A stretch of DNA of 21,786 bases from JAJFTV01 sp964426355 (GCA_964426355.1 CAYRRA010000064.1:1-21786), one strand, 5' to 3'. Counted from the first letter of the stretch, positions 1 to 8,466 are shown. Notes: generated by a model not told the origin, from the sequence alone. Numbers and translations: made by a program.

Positions 1-739
1 AAAGAGACGACAATTCCGCAGGAGAAGATGCAGCCTGTGCTCCCTGTTCCACAATCATGGTCTTGTAGGATTGGTTAAATTCAATCCCTAGCCTCTGCCG
101 CCGGATCATCACCGAGGCGCGCTTTACCATCACCCGGTCGGTAATATAGATATGATGATATTGAACCGATGAAGGAAAGATATCCGGCACATCCTCGATC
201 TCGGTCTCATCGCGCAGGTCGATTATGTGCTTGATTTGCAGCCGTTCCAGCAGTTCTAGATCAGCCGGGGTTGCATGCCCCAACTGCCCTGAACGAAACA
301 CCTTCCCCCAGGTGATTTGTTTGCCATCATTCGTCAGGTATCCGCCAATATCACGCAAATTACGGACGCGCTGGACGGGCAAAAACCGCTCGGTCAAGAA
401 TAGTTTTTCACCGTTAAGCAGTTCAAACAACACCCAGGGACGCAAGATGCCTTCCGGTAGCGGAATCATCATTTCATCACAATCGGCTGACGGCTGCCAC
501 TGGTCCAACACAGACATCATCTCCTGATCGGCGTACAATGTGATTCGGGCAGGCTGATGCAGGGTGTCCCAGTACAGCATCAAACCGTCGCCTGGTCTGC
601 GTGAAAGGTAAACCGCCTCGCCTTTTTGAACAACAAAATGCTCTTCATAAGGCAGTGATTTAACCCTGGATTGCAAAAAGAAAACCAACACCAGAACAAG
701 CAAGATCACTGCCGGAATAGCGATAAAAGAATATTCCAA
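1..739 (-). CDS. membrane-anchored tyrosine/serine phosphatase-like protein, C-terminus cut by window edge
   Basis: The frame is open from 739 to base 1 (246 residues read here). A single N-terminal hydrophobic segment (IPAVILLVLVLVFFL, residues about 7-21) should anchor it in the membrane. Around residues 130-185 it reads RNLRDIGGY, then KVFRSGQL, then IIDLRDETEIE. This is the start of the IphP/Y_phosphatase3-type dual-specificity phosphatase fold. The catalytic HCxxGKDR loop would lie beyond the left edge, so activity cannot be judged. I chose the TTG at 739 because AGAAGGTG (746-753) sits 6 nt upstream; a GTG at 748 lies inside that SD. It diverges from the PII-like gene. Family assignment comes from the N-terminal half of the domain only. 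A role opposing the kinase at 2338-5355 is possible but unproven. Confidence 0.7.
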   Translation of the reverse strand, partial: MEYSFIAIPAVILLVLVLVFFLQSRVKSLPYEEHFVVQKGEAVYLSRRPGDGLMLYWDTLHQPARITLYADQEMMSVLDQWQPSADCDEMMIPLPEGILRPWVLFELLNGEKLFLTERFLPVQRVRNLRDIGGYLTNDGKQITWGKVFRSGQLGHATPADLELLERLQIKHIIDLRDETEIEDVPDIFPSSVQYHHIYITDRVMVKRASVMIRRQRLGIEFNQSYKTMIVEQGAQAASSPAELSSL

Positions 740-745
740 ATTATT

Positions 746-753
746 CACCTTCT
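746..753 (-). promoter_or_regulatory. Shine-Dalgarno AGAAGGTG deciding a TTG start
   Basis: AGAAGGTG on the minus strand lies 6 nt before TTG at 739. It contains the competing GTG at 748, which argues that translation starts at the TTG. Confidence 0.5.
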
Positions 754-891
754 CAATATATTCCAATCAAAATCGACACAGCCAACGCGCGGGTGTACAT
801 CCGCCAACAAACTGGCTTTGCCCAATATAGCAATCCTTTTCCGGATTGTCAACCATTTTTAAGATAAAATCGTAAGAGAAAGGAAAAGACA

Positions 892-1254
892 ATGTATGCC
901 ATCTTATTTGTTTTGGATGATCCCGATTTGCTTGATAAATTGCTCGTTTCGTGGGAAAAAGTCGGTATCCGCGGGGCAACCATCATTGAAAGCACAGGCT
1001 GGCAGCGCCGCAAGATGAAAAACCACTTACTGGGTGTCCGTTTCAATTACGCTTCACTTGCCGGTGCTGCCAGGCAGGAAAATCACATCACCCTTTTCGT
1101 TGTTGTGGAAAATCGCACGATTGTCGAGAAATGCATTGAGGCAACGGAAGCGATTGTAGGTGACCTGAACAAACCTAACACCGGCATCCTCACTGCCTGG
1201 GAACTGGGGATTGTAAAAGGGCTGCCAACAAGTGAATTACCGGCGGAGGAATGA
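892..1254 (+). CDS. PII-like (nitrogen regulatory PII superfamily) small regulatory protein
   Basis: This 120-residue protein has the size and pattern of a PII-like ferredoxin-fold trimer. An N-terminal beta strand (YAILFVLDD) leads to a helix and then VGIRGATIIESTGW. A second half follows with ITLFVVVEN and a helix, ending in GDLNKPNTGILTAWELGIVKGL, which matches the C-terminal GDL..P.TGI pattern of the superfamily. The canonical uridylylated T-loop is not evident, so it is probably not classical GlnB/GlnK. An AAAGGAAAA purine tract precedes the ATG. Its stop overlaps or abuts the start of the exchanger gene, so the two are translationally coupled. Established PII-like proteins often control an adjacent transporter by binding nucleotides or ions; that role here is inference. 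Confidence 0.7.
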   Translation: MYAILFVLDDPDLLDKLLVSWEKVGIRGATIIESTGWQRRKMKNHLLGVRFNYASLAGAARQENHITLFVVVENRTIVEKCIEATEAIVGDLNKPNTGILTAWELGIVKGLPTSELPAEE

Positions 1255-2237
1255 TGGTCTGGGTAGAATTCATTGCAGCTTCTGCTGTCCTCGTGTTGGC
1301 TGCTTCACAACTGGCAAAATTTGCTGATATTATCTCCATCCGCACCCGCCTGGGGGGTATGTTTATCGGTACGCTGCTCCTGGCTGGCGCGACATCCCTG
1401 CCTGAATTATTGACCTCGATCAATTCGTTCAGTCAGGATGTGCCCAACTTGGCGGCAGGCAACTTTTTTGGCTCCAACCTCTTCAATATGTTCATGCTGG
1501 CAATATTGGATCTGACAAACCAGAATGCACGAATTTTACGCCAGGTAGCCATGAACCATGCGCTCACAGCCGGTCTGGCAATTTTACTGATTGCGCTTGC
1601 AATTTTCTCGATCCAGATCGGCGAGGATTGGCGTGTTGGCTGGGTCGGCATCGACAGCCTGCTGCTCATGCTGGTTTACATTGGCGGCATCCGCTTGCTG
1701 CGCGGAAACACTTCTCCACCCATCGTCGAGGAAGAAGAACTGGACCCCAAATTACCCAAGTTATGGGTTGCACTCCTCGGGTTTGCGGGTGCCACGTTGG
1801 TTCTGGTTCTGGTAGCTCCCTGGCTGGTTTCATCCAGCACGCGCATCGCGGAAATCACCGGGTTGGGGACTGGTTTTGTAGGCATTCTGCTGGTAGGTCT
1901 GGTCACCTCTCTTCCAGAACTGGTTACGGTAATCACCGCCTCCCGTATTGGGGCGTATGACCTGGCTGTTGGCAACCTTTTCGGTTCCAATGTCTTCAAC
2001 ATGTTTGCCCTGGGTTTTGCGGATGTATTTCTGACGTCCGGGCGGTTTTTGGGTGCCATTGACCCTTCATTCGCAATCGCCGGCATGTTGGGTTTGCTCA
2101 TGACTGCGTTGGCTCTCCTGGGCAATCTTTCTCGATTGAAACGCCGACTCTGGTTCATTGAACTGGATGCCGCATTGTTGATCCTGGTATATTTTGGGGG
2201 AATGTGGTTGTTGTATAGCAAAGGGATTGGCGTTTAG
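1251..2237 (+). CDS. CaCA-family cation exchanger (Na+/Ca2+ antiporter-like, YrbG type)
   Basis: The 328-residue protein consists almost wholly of membrane helices in two inverted halves. Each half carries the family alpha-repeat: GATSLPE (46-52) with GSNLFN (74-79), and LVTSLPE (217-223) with GSNVFN (245-250). Both ion-coordinating glutamates (E52, E223) are present, so transport should be intact. A cytoplasmic acidic linker (VEEEELD, about 159-165) joins the halves. The family swaps Na+ or H+ for Ca2+ across the inner membrane; the exact ions cannot be read from sequence. ATG 1251 overlaps the upstream TGA, but ATG 1254 is better spaced from GGAGG (1245-1249) and may be the true start. It is co-transcribed with the PII-like gene and ends just before the hairpin at 2264-2303. 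Confidence 0.88.
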   Translation: MMVWVEFIAASAVLVLAASQLAKFADIISIRTRLGGMFIGTLLLAGATSLPELLTSINSFSQDVPNLAAGNFFGSNLFNMFMLAILDLTNQNARILRQVAMNHALTAGLAILLIALAIFSIQIGEDWRVGWVGIDSLLLMLVYIGGIRLLRGNTSPPIVEEEELDPKLPKLWVALLGFAGATLVLVLVAPWLVSSSTRIAEITGLGTGFVGILLVGLVTSLPELVTVITASRIGAYDLAVGNLFGSNVFNMFALGFADVFLTSGRFLGAIDPSFAIAGMLGLLMTALALLGNLSRLKRRLWFIELDAALLILVYFGGMWLLYSKGIGV

Positions 2238-2263
2238 CAAAATTTCCCGAATAATCTAAAGAG

Positions 2264-2310
2264 ATGCTCCGGGGCATGAGGGGTCACATGCTTTCCGGAG
2301 CATTTCTCCT
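2264..2310 (+). terminator. bidirectional hairpin terminator between convergent genes
   Basis: ATGCTCCGG (2264-2272) pairs perfectly with CCGGAGCAT (2295-2303). An inner GCATG/CATGC stem continues the hairpin across a small bulge. On the plus strand a pyrimidine/T-rich run (TTTCTCCTTT) follows. It lies between the stop of the exchanger (2237) and the stop of the kinase on the opposite strand (2338), so it probably ends transcription from both sides. Confidence 0.7.
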
Positions 2311-2337
2311 TTCGGAATTTTCTCTAAGGTAAATCCG

Positions 2338-5300
2338 CTACGGCACTGATGTCGATGTGGGGAGCATGACCTGCCACGGTATTTGATAAAGCGGAATGAT
2401 GTAAAATACCTGCTCCATGGCATAATTGCGTGTCTGGTTGGTGCTACTGTCGGAGGTTACCACCAGCAGCTTGTCGCCAAACCGGGATACCGTAATCTTG
2501 ATGGTTTTATAGCCAAAATCATACGTACCGGTCAATTCAGGCGGGGTGAACGGTACGTATACATCACCGCCTGCCTGGCTGGACCAATCGCAGTTCTGCG
2601 GCTCGCACTTTTCATAGGCATGGAAGGAAACCATGCTGTCGTTCACTTTATTGATGTATAGGGTTACCAGTCCTGTCGGATTTTCTGCGATATTGCCCCA
2701 AATGCCCACAAAATCCTCAATCGAACCGGGAACAGGTGTTGGCGTAACAGATGGCGTATGGGTGGGGCTGGGTGTAATGGTGAATGTGGGTGTCAGGGTT
2801 GGGGGTCTGCCAGGATCTGGATCGACATTGTCATTGATGCCGTCGCTATCGGTATCTGCCAGCTTGGGACTGGTATGCAGTACATTCACCTCATACCCAT
2901 CCAACAAGGTATCCCCATCGGTGTCATTATTCAAAGGGTCTGTTCCATAGATTTTTACTTCTTCGCCATCGGTCAAACCATCGCCATCCGTATCCGGATT
3001 GTTCGGGTCGGTGCCCAGGTTGCGTTCCTCGATGTTGGTTAACCCATCGCCATCATCATCGCCTTCTGCTATGGCAGTTTGCAACTCTGCGGTAGCGGTT
3101 CCTCCTGCATCGCGTGTTTCTTGTATGGCAATAGCCAGTTCTGCGGCGCGCGTTTCGGTAAGGGCGCCAATGAACGCCGTTGTGGTTTGGGTGGCTGACC
3201 GGTTGGATTGAATCCATGCATTGCCTAAAAATGCTGCTGCAAGACAAAGGACGACGACCACCCCAATTAACAGGGTTATCAACCAGGGTGGCAACAACGC
3301 CTTGCTGATGGCATCACCGTTGAGCGTTTGCGTCTCACCCGTTGATGAAACGACCTCCGCACTAAACTGATGTGATTGCAAGCTGCCAATCCAACGCTGT
3401 TTTTTGTTTTCAGCGCGGAACGGCGTGGTGATCGTCTGGTTTTCAGGAACGGTCACCTGCACAACTGAGGGCTTGAAACGCAACTCATCGCCTCGGTCGC
3501 GCAGTTTAATGGTAAATACCTCGCGTGAATTTCCCTTGTTGAAAATGCTCAATTGCGCGGTTTGCTTTGTGTGTATCTTCTTAGGGTGAAAATCGCAGCT
3601 AAAAGTGGAATAAACGCCTACGTTTAAGGATGCTCGCACATCCACCACCTGGTCTGGTGCACTCTGGCTGGAAATGCGAATGTTGAGCGAATAACGACCA
3701 GCCCGGCTTTCGGCTGTGCGCGGCACCTGGAACACCAACGTTACTTCCTGCTGGTCACCGGGCATCAATTGAACCGGTCGAGGTTTGGTACTCAACCAGT
3801 TCTCTGGTATACCCGTGACCTGGATATTGAAATGATCCACCAGGCTGCCCTGGTTCAGCATGACCAGCGTGGCTGAAGTGCTGCTGCCGGGTTCCACCAC
3901 CAGGTTAGGGTTCTCCATATAAACACCCACCTTACCCTGCCCGGCACTTGAAAGTACCAGGTTTGGATCCACCATCGTTCCGGTGCGTTGAGCGGCAATG
4001 GATTGTGCCAGCGCACCTCGCGGCACGCGCGTGGTTTTATCAGCCAGGAGCAGCCGGAACCATGTCGACCCGATCCGCAGCGCTTTATCGGGTGTCCACA
4101 ACTCAGCGATCCCTGGCAGCAGGCGGGTGTTCCCCAGGTAGGTACCGTTCGTGCTGTTCAGGTCGATTACATGGTAATTGCCATCGCGCAGCTCCACCTG
4201 GGCGTGATGGCGTGAAGCCTGGTGGTCGCTGATGGGAATATCATTATCTGGCGAACGCCCGATGCTCATACCGGTATCCTTTAGGTTATACGTTTGCGGC
4301 GCTGCATCCGGCTGCATCAACTGGATCACATTTCCGCTTTGCTGTACCGGCTGTGCAAAATCTTCCAAAATCGAATCGCCGCGCACCGCATCAAGGCTGG
4401 TTTGATATTGTGTGACGAGCGAAACGGCAGCCTCCACCCCCTCTACACCTTTTACCTTCTCAACCTCTGTAGCCTGGTAAGCTTCCGCACCGCCAGCCGG
4501 TTTTACCTCTATTACCTCTTTGAGCGCAGCAGCCATTTCGGCAGCATCCTTATAGCGCTTAGAAGGGTCTTTTTCTATCGCCTTCAAGATAATTTTCTCT
4601 ATTTGAGGGGAGAGGTCGGGGCGTACCTGGCTGGGTTTTGGCGGCGGCTCTTTGGAATGATAGCGAATGGCTTCGCTGATGGTTGTGGCAGGGAAAGGCA
4701 GTTTGAAACACGCCAGTTCAAACAGCAGAACGCCAAGCGAATAAACATCACTGCGCGCATCCGTTTCTTCGCCCAATGCCTGTTCGGGCGACATATACGC
4801 CGGAGTGCCCATTGAGGTGCCTTCCTGCGTCATCACACCGCCCTTTGCCAGCTTTGCCAGCCCTAAATCGGTGACGACAGGTGTGTAAGGCAGACCCTCG
4901 ACTGGTTGAGGTTTTAGCATAATGTTATCCGGTTTGATGTCACGGTGCAGCACACCGCGCTTATGGGCGTGATCGAGTGCCATTGCCACCAGGCGAATGA
5001 TTTGCAGTGACTCATTGAGCACGATCCAGCGCTTCTCTTTCCGCAGCGTGCGCAACATCTGCCCCAGGTTTGCACCCGGTATAAATTCCATCACAATGTA
5101 AAGCTGTGCTTGAGAATGCCCAAAATCGTACACTTTCACCACGCCAGGATGATCGATCTGGGCTGCCGTGCGCGCCTCCTGCAGAAATCGCTCCTGAAAA
5201 TTGGGCTGCCGTGCAAAATGCGGGTGCATGATTTTCACTGCTACGTCGCGCTGTAAAGTCACGTCAAAACCTTTAAACACCGCACCCATCCCGCCCTCGC

Positions 5301-5355
5301 CAAGCAGTTTGACCAGTTTATAGCGATTGAAGGTCTGTCCGATGAGTTTCTCCAT
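2338..5355 (-). CDS. transmembrane Ser/Thr protein kinase with FHA domain and extracellular TSP3-type repeats
   Basis: Residue numbers count from the alternative ATG at 5388 (1016 residues). Kinase domain about 12-295: glycine loop GEGGMG, VAVK lysine K52, HRDIKPDN (148-155), DLG (174-176, replacing DFG) and SPE (200-202), so it should be active. FHA domain about 365-445: GR (376-377), SRHH (392-395), NSTNGT (411-416). Two Ig-like/NEW-type regions follow (about 485-690), then one membrane helix (about 699-724). Outside are three or more DxDxDG repeats (about 777-857) like Ca-binding thrombospondin type 3 repeats, a Thr/Pro linker and a 125-residue unknown C-terminal domain. I prefer ATG 5355 (MEKLIGQ), which has AAAGGA upstream; ATG 5388 overlaps the previous stop as ATGA. 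It is the last gene of the eCIS operon, directly after a baseplate protein that also has an FHA domain. Confidence 0.93.
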   Translation of the reverse strand: MEKLIGQTFNRYKLVKLLGEGGMGAVFKGFDVTLQRDVAVKIMHPHFARQPNFQERFLQEARTAAQIDHPGVVKVYDFGHSQAQLYIVMEFIPGANLGQMLRTLRKEKRWIVLNESLQIIRLVAMALDHAHKRGVLHRDIKPDNIMLKPQPVEGLPYTPVVTDLGLAKLAKGGVMTQEGTSMGTPAYMSPEQALGEETDARSDVYSLGVLLFELACFKLPFPATTISEAIRYHSKEPPPKPSQVRPDLSPQIEKIILKAIEKDPSKRYKDAAEMAAALKEVIEVKPAGGAEAYQATEVEKVKGVEGVEAAVSLVTQYQTSLDAVRGDSILEDFAQPVQQSGNVIQLMQPDAAPQTYNLKDTGMSIGRSPDNDIPISDHQASRHHAQVELRDGNYHVIDLNSTNGTYLGNTRLLPGIAELWTPDKALRIGSTWFRLLLADKTTRVPRGALAQSIAAQRTGTMVDPNLVLSSAGQGKVGVYMENPNLVVEPGSSTSATLVMLNQGSLVDHFNIQVTGIPENWLSTKPRPVQLMPGDQQEVTLVFQVPRTAESRAGRYSLNIRISSQSAPDQVVDVRASLNVGVYSTFSCDFHPKKIHTKQTAQLSIFNKGNSREVFTIKLRDRGDELRFKPSVVQVTVPENQTITTPFRAENKKQRWIGSLQSHQFSAEVVSSTGETQTLNGDAISKALLPPWLITLLIGVVVVLCLAAAFLGNAWIQSNRSATQTTTAFIGALTETRAAELAIAIQETRDAGGTATAELQTAIAEGDDDGDGLTNIEERNLGTDPNNPDTDGDGLTDGEEVKIYGTDPLNNDTDGDTLLDGYEVNVLHTSPKLADTDSDGINDNVDPDPGRPPTLTPTFTITPSPTHTPSVTPTPVPGSIEDFVGIWGNIAENPTGLVTLYINKVNDSMVSFHAYEKCEPQNCDWSSQAGGDVYVPFTPPELTGTYDFGYKTIKITVSRFGDKLLVVTSDSSTNQTRNYAMEQVFYIIPLYQIPWQVMLPTSTSVP

Positions 5356-5384
5356 AGAAAAATGATCCTTTATATAAACCAATA

Positions 5385-6434
5385 TCATTTCTTGAATTCC
5401 AACGCATACGACGTATGAGCTGGTTTGTTGGCGTCAATCAGCCGCATCACAAGGGTTTTGTCCAACGCCGCTTCCTCTTTCAGAATCACCTTGAAGAAAT
5501 GCGGATCCATTTTTTCCTCAAACTCAATGACTTCAGCCGTTTGCCCGGTATAAATTTCCAGCAGCCGGTTCAACGCCCAACGCGTTCCCCGGCGAGCATA
5601 AATCTGATGCGCTTCCTTAAGCAGTTCCCGGCGCTGCCCTTCTGTCCATGTGGCATCGAAAACCAGGTCATACCAGTTGCTCAACCAGGGCAAGAAACCA
5701 GTCGGTGTGGTAGCGGGGTCGAGGAAAAGGTCAAAATGATCCATAGTCCATTCAAGCGGAAGCCAAATCGATTCAAATAACGCCAGGAAACGGCTCATAA
5801 ATTTATCCTGGTAAATCCCAGGAAGGTAATCGATATACCGAATACTATCTTCCGAAAGACCCGGAGGAAAGAGACTCTCGGGTTCTGGTTCAGGAAGCGG
5901 GGTTGGGGAGGGCGGTTTGCGTTTTGGAGGTTCAGCAGGTGGTTTCTTTTCCTTTTCCTTTGGTACCTCCCTGGGTGGTTCCTCTGTTTTGGGTTTGGCT
6001 TCGGGCGGTTTTTCAGAAACCGGTACCGATGAGGTCTCTTCTTTTTGTACCTCGCTTTGAGCCTGTTTGCGCGTGATGGTGCGTTGTTCCGGTGTTTTGT
6101 GCATCGGTTCGTCAGGCAGGTGCGCGAGCGTATGCCGACAGACCATCTTCACGGGGTCGATCAATATCTGGGCATTGTCGCTCAAAGGTATTGGAATGTG
6201 CGGTTGAATGCGCACCCCATCCACAATGGTCCCGTTCGCGCTTTCCAAATCAATGATAAGACACATCGTTTCGCTGCATTCGAAACGAGCATGCCGCCGG
6301 GATATCTTGGAAAATGCCAGGGCGATATCATTGCCCGGTTCCCGACCCAGCGTGGTTATCCCCCGCTTTAAACTGATTTCCTTTTTTAGCTCAGGACCTT
6401 CGATTGATAATTTGAACTGGATTGACTTTGCCAA
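5385..6434 (-). CDS. FHA domain fused to phage tail protein I-like baseplate protein
   Basis: Numbering is from the TTG at 6434 (349 residues). Residues about 6-95 form an FHA phosphothreonine-binding domain: GRE (30-32), SRRHAR (45-50), SANG (65-68). A Pro/Glu/Lys-rich linker (about 105-192) leads to a C-terminal domain (about 198-349). That domain has YLPGIYQ, FLPWLSNWYDL, RRELLKEAHQIYARRGT and LLEIYTGQ, the pattern of tail protein I (P2 gpI/TIGR02242 type) found in eCIS and phage baseplates. TTG 6434 has AGGCGG 6 nt upstream; an alternative TTG at 6485 has no SD and would overlap baseplate J by 35 bp. It follows baseplate J by 16 bp and its TGA overlaps the kinase ATG at 5388. The gpI part should join wedge to spike; the FHA part plausibly binds phosphorylated kinase or particle. 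Confidence 0.88.
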   Translation of the reverse strand: MAKSIQFKLSIEGPELKKEISLKRGITTLGREPGNDIALAFSKISRRHARFECSETMCLIIDLESANGTIVDGVRIQPHIPIPLSDNAQILIDPVKMVCRHTLAHLPDEPMHKTPEQRTITRKQAQSEVQKEETSSVPVSEKPPEAKPKTEEPPREVPKEKEKKPPAEPPKRKPPSPTPLPEPEPESLFPPGLSEDSIRYIDYLPGIYQDKFMSRFLALFESIWLPLEWTMDHFDLFLDPATTPTGFLPWLSNWYDLVFDATWTEGQRRELLKEAHQIYARRGTRWALNRLLEIYTGQTAEVIEFEEKMDPHFFKVILKEEAALDKTLVMRLIDANKPAHTSYALEFKK

Positions 6435-6450
6435 ATTTAACCGCCTGTCA

Positions 6451-8454
6451 CTAGATGAACTCCACCGAATGGATGCCGGATGCAATCACACCGTGTGCGA
6501 CCAGTTCGATGATTTCGACCGGTTCACCAGCCGGTTCGCCATTGGGTCGGGCAGCGCGCATTTCTAATGCACGCACAAACTGTACATTCTGTATCCCCTG
6601 CATTGCCTGGTAAACATCCGAAGCAAACAGGTCACGACCAAATTCCCAGCCTTTTCCATCCGCCCCGCCGACAAGCGGGTTGAGAAAACGGTAAAGACGG
6701 TCTAGCACTTCCCTTTCCACTTCCGCGCGCGCAGCCCCCGGAGAAGCCCTGAGCTGCACCTTCACCGATACCCAATGATACGCTGGCGGACGGATATCCA
6801 CTTTTGTCGTCAACAATCGACGTTCATCCATGAAAATCGACAATGCTTCAATGTCTTCTTTTTTGGGTGTCAGGTCTTTCTCATCCAGGTAGGCTTGTGG
6901 ATTGGGAACACGCGGGATCACCAACAAATAGACCTGCCCAGGGATCACTCGACCGGCTTCCGCCGGGGTCGGCTGCAAACACTTCACCCTGCCAATCGCC
7001 GCCGGGAGCGCCTGTCGTGCCAGGAACTCGAAATCCGATTCGGTCACCGCACGGTCACGCGAGCGTAGTACCACCGGTGCGCGCATCATCGCAGATTCAA
7101 GACTCTCCGCGTCAAGCCCGCCAAAGGCGTCAAATCGGTTTGAGACCCTGGCGATGTAGGGAATGGCAGTTTTCAGGGTATTGATCACACCCTTTTGTAC
7201 ATTCCCCTCCTGTCCACCACCGAAACGATAGCACTCGAAGGTCAGGTTTGCGCCACGCGGCGGAACAGCCCCATACATCTTAATCGTGCCATCCGGTTGG
7301 CGTACCGCCGGACCAAACCGAATTTCTCCACTGACGCTGTCTACTGTGTAATGCGGGTCATTCGACCAGGAATCGCCAAAATCGGGGACTTCCTTCCAGG
7401 CATCAGGCTGCCTGCCATCCGCCTGCACGCTGATCTGTTCACCTGCCTGGCGGTCCAGCACAGGTTTGTATTTGAGAAAGAATCGCTGACCGGGTGTGCC
7501 ATCACTTTGCCCGAGAAACTCACGCCGGATGGTCTGGGCGTGCGTCGCAGGAATTGATCCTCCCCAGGAACCCACACTCATTTTACGCAAGCGCGGAGAG
7601 AGTTTGTACGGGCGCGCGCCATCCTTACGCATCGCCTCGGATAACTCCTCGACACGCACCCTTACCCAGAACAGTTCATTTCTGTTGACATCATATTTCC
7701 CCATTTTGGGTAGATGAATCTGCATGCGACCGGCAACATTCATTCCGCGCGTGCTATCCATCTCGAGTACACAGGTTTCCCAATGAGCACCGCTAATGCC
7801 AGTTGATGCTTCCCAAACATAGGGGGGCATGCTGGGGTCAATCCCCGCTCCGCCTGCCGGGTCGAAATCCATGTCAAAACCGAGAATATGCCCGCTGAGA
7901 TCATTTTCAAAACCGAAATAAAGCGCGTCATCCACCTGGGGAACATCGCTGAAAATATTGAAGCCTTCAAAACCGGCTTCCAGCCTGCGCAGGTTTTGCT
8001 CGACCAGGGTCTTTTTATCGCTTGAAGGCGATGAAACCCGCGCATAGACCTTTTGCAGGTTCGGCAACAAAACGCGCAAATCACGGTCTGTGGTGAAAAT
8101 GATCGGGCGTTCGGTCTCGGTCTGTGTGCTGCTCACCTCTGTTCCTGCCGGTATGGTGATAATTGTCTTCTGGGGAGCAGAAAGCCAAAACGTCACCGGC
8201 ACACGGGCAGGGTGAGGAGCTTCCAGTTTAATCCCGAGCATCTCCATAAACTTGATGTAATGCAAATCTGGCACGCGGTTCATCCGGTAAAGCAGGATAT
8301 CCGTCATCCAGGCAAACAACTCGATTAAGGTTACACCGGGGTCGCTGACGTTATGGTCGGTCCATTCTTTGCAGTAATGCGGAATACGCTTTTTTGCTTC
8401 ATCTACGATATCCTGAAACCTGCGGTCATCCAGTTGTGGGGCATTCAATGGCAT
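6451..8454 (-). CDS. baseplate J-like wedge protein (Afp11/Pvc11-like)
   Basis: This 667-residue protein matches the putative baseplate assembly proteins of eCIS and Mu/P2-like tails. The N-terminus has the characteristic DDRRFQDIVDEAKKRIP, WTDHNVSDPGVTLIELFAWM and DILLYRMNRVPD pattern. Later come GAVPPRGANL, a run with FGGLDAESLESAMMRAP, and RDRAVTESDFEFLARQA, which is typical of the J domain. It builds the baseplate wedge around the spike and triggers sheath contraction in phage homologues. The ATG at 8454 is supported by GGAGG 5 nt upstream; a TTG at 8466 lies before that SD. Its stop is 16 bp before the FHA-gpI gene. There is no sign of truncation. Confidence 0.92.
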   Translation of the reverse strand: MPLNAPQLDDRRFQDIVDEAKKRIPHYCKEWTDHNVSDPGVTLIELFAWMTDILLYRMNRVPDLHYIKFMEMLGIKLEAPHPARVPVTFWLSAPQKTIITIPAGTEVSSTQTETERPIIFTTDRDLRVLLPNLQKVYARVSSPSSDKKTLVEQNLRRLEAGFEGFNIFSDVPQVDDALYFGFENDLSGHILGFDMDFDPAGGAGIDPSMPPYVWEASTGISGAHWETCVLEMDSTRGMNVAGRMQIHLPKMGKYDVNRNELFWVRVRVEELSEAMRKDGARPYKLSPRLRKMSVGSWGGSIPATHAQTIRREFLGQSDGTPGQRFFLKYKPVLDRQAGEQISVQADGRQPDAWKEVPDFGDSWSNDPHYTVDSVSGEIRFGPAVRQPDGTIKMYGAVPPRGANLTFECYRFGGGQEGNVQKGVINTLKTAIPYIARVSNRFDAFGGLDAESLESAMMRAPVVLRSRDRAVTESDFEFLARQALPAAIGRVKCLQPTPAEAGRVIPGQVYLLVIPRVPNPQAYLDEKDLTPKKEDIEALSIFMDERRLLTTKVDIRPPAYHWVSVKVQLRASPGAARAEVEREVLDRLYRFLNPLVGGADGKGWEFGRDLFASDVYQAMQGIQNVQFVRALEMRAARPNGEPAGEPVEIIELVAHGVIASGIHSVEFI

Positions 8455-8466
8455 AGATACCTCCAA

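Noticed and set aside
749..891. Divergent promoters between the phosphatase and PII-like genes
   Set aside because: Promoters must exist here, but TTGTCA and TAAAAT are only 13 bp apart and no properly spaced pair was found on either strand.
1676..2221. 181-codon minus-strand frame opposite the exchanger
   Set aside because: Complement of a clear CaCA exchanger; Arg/Ser/Pro-rich shadow composition.
2809..3060. Tandem DNA repeat or CRISPR-like array
   Set aside because: The repetition is the coding sequence of the DxDxDG protein repeats; no regular spacers or conserved DNA repeat unit.
4294..4815. 173-codon plus-strand frame inside the kinase gene
   Set aside because: Lies wholly opposite the conserved kinase and FHA coding sequence; its product is Arg/Cys/Leu-rich with no recognisable pattern.
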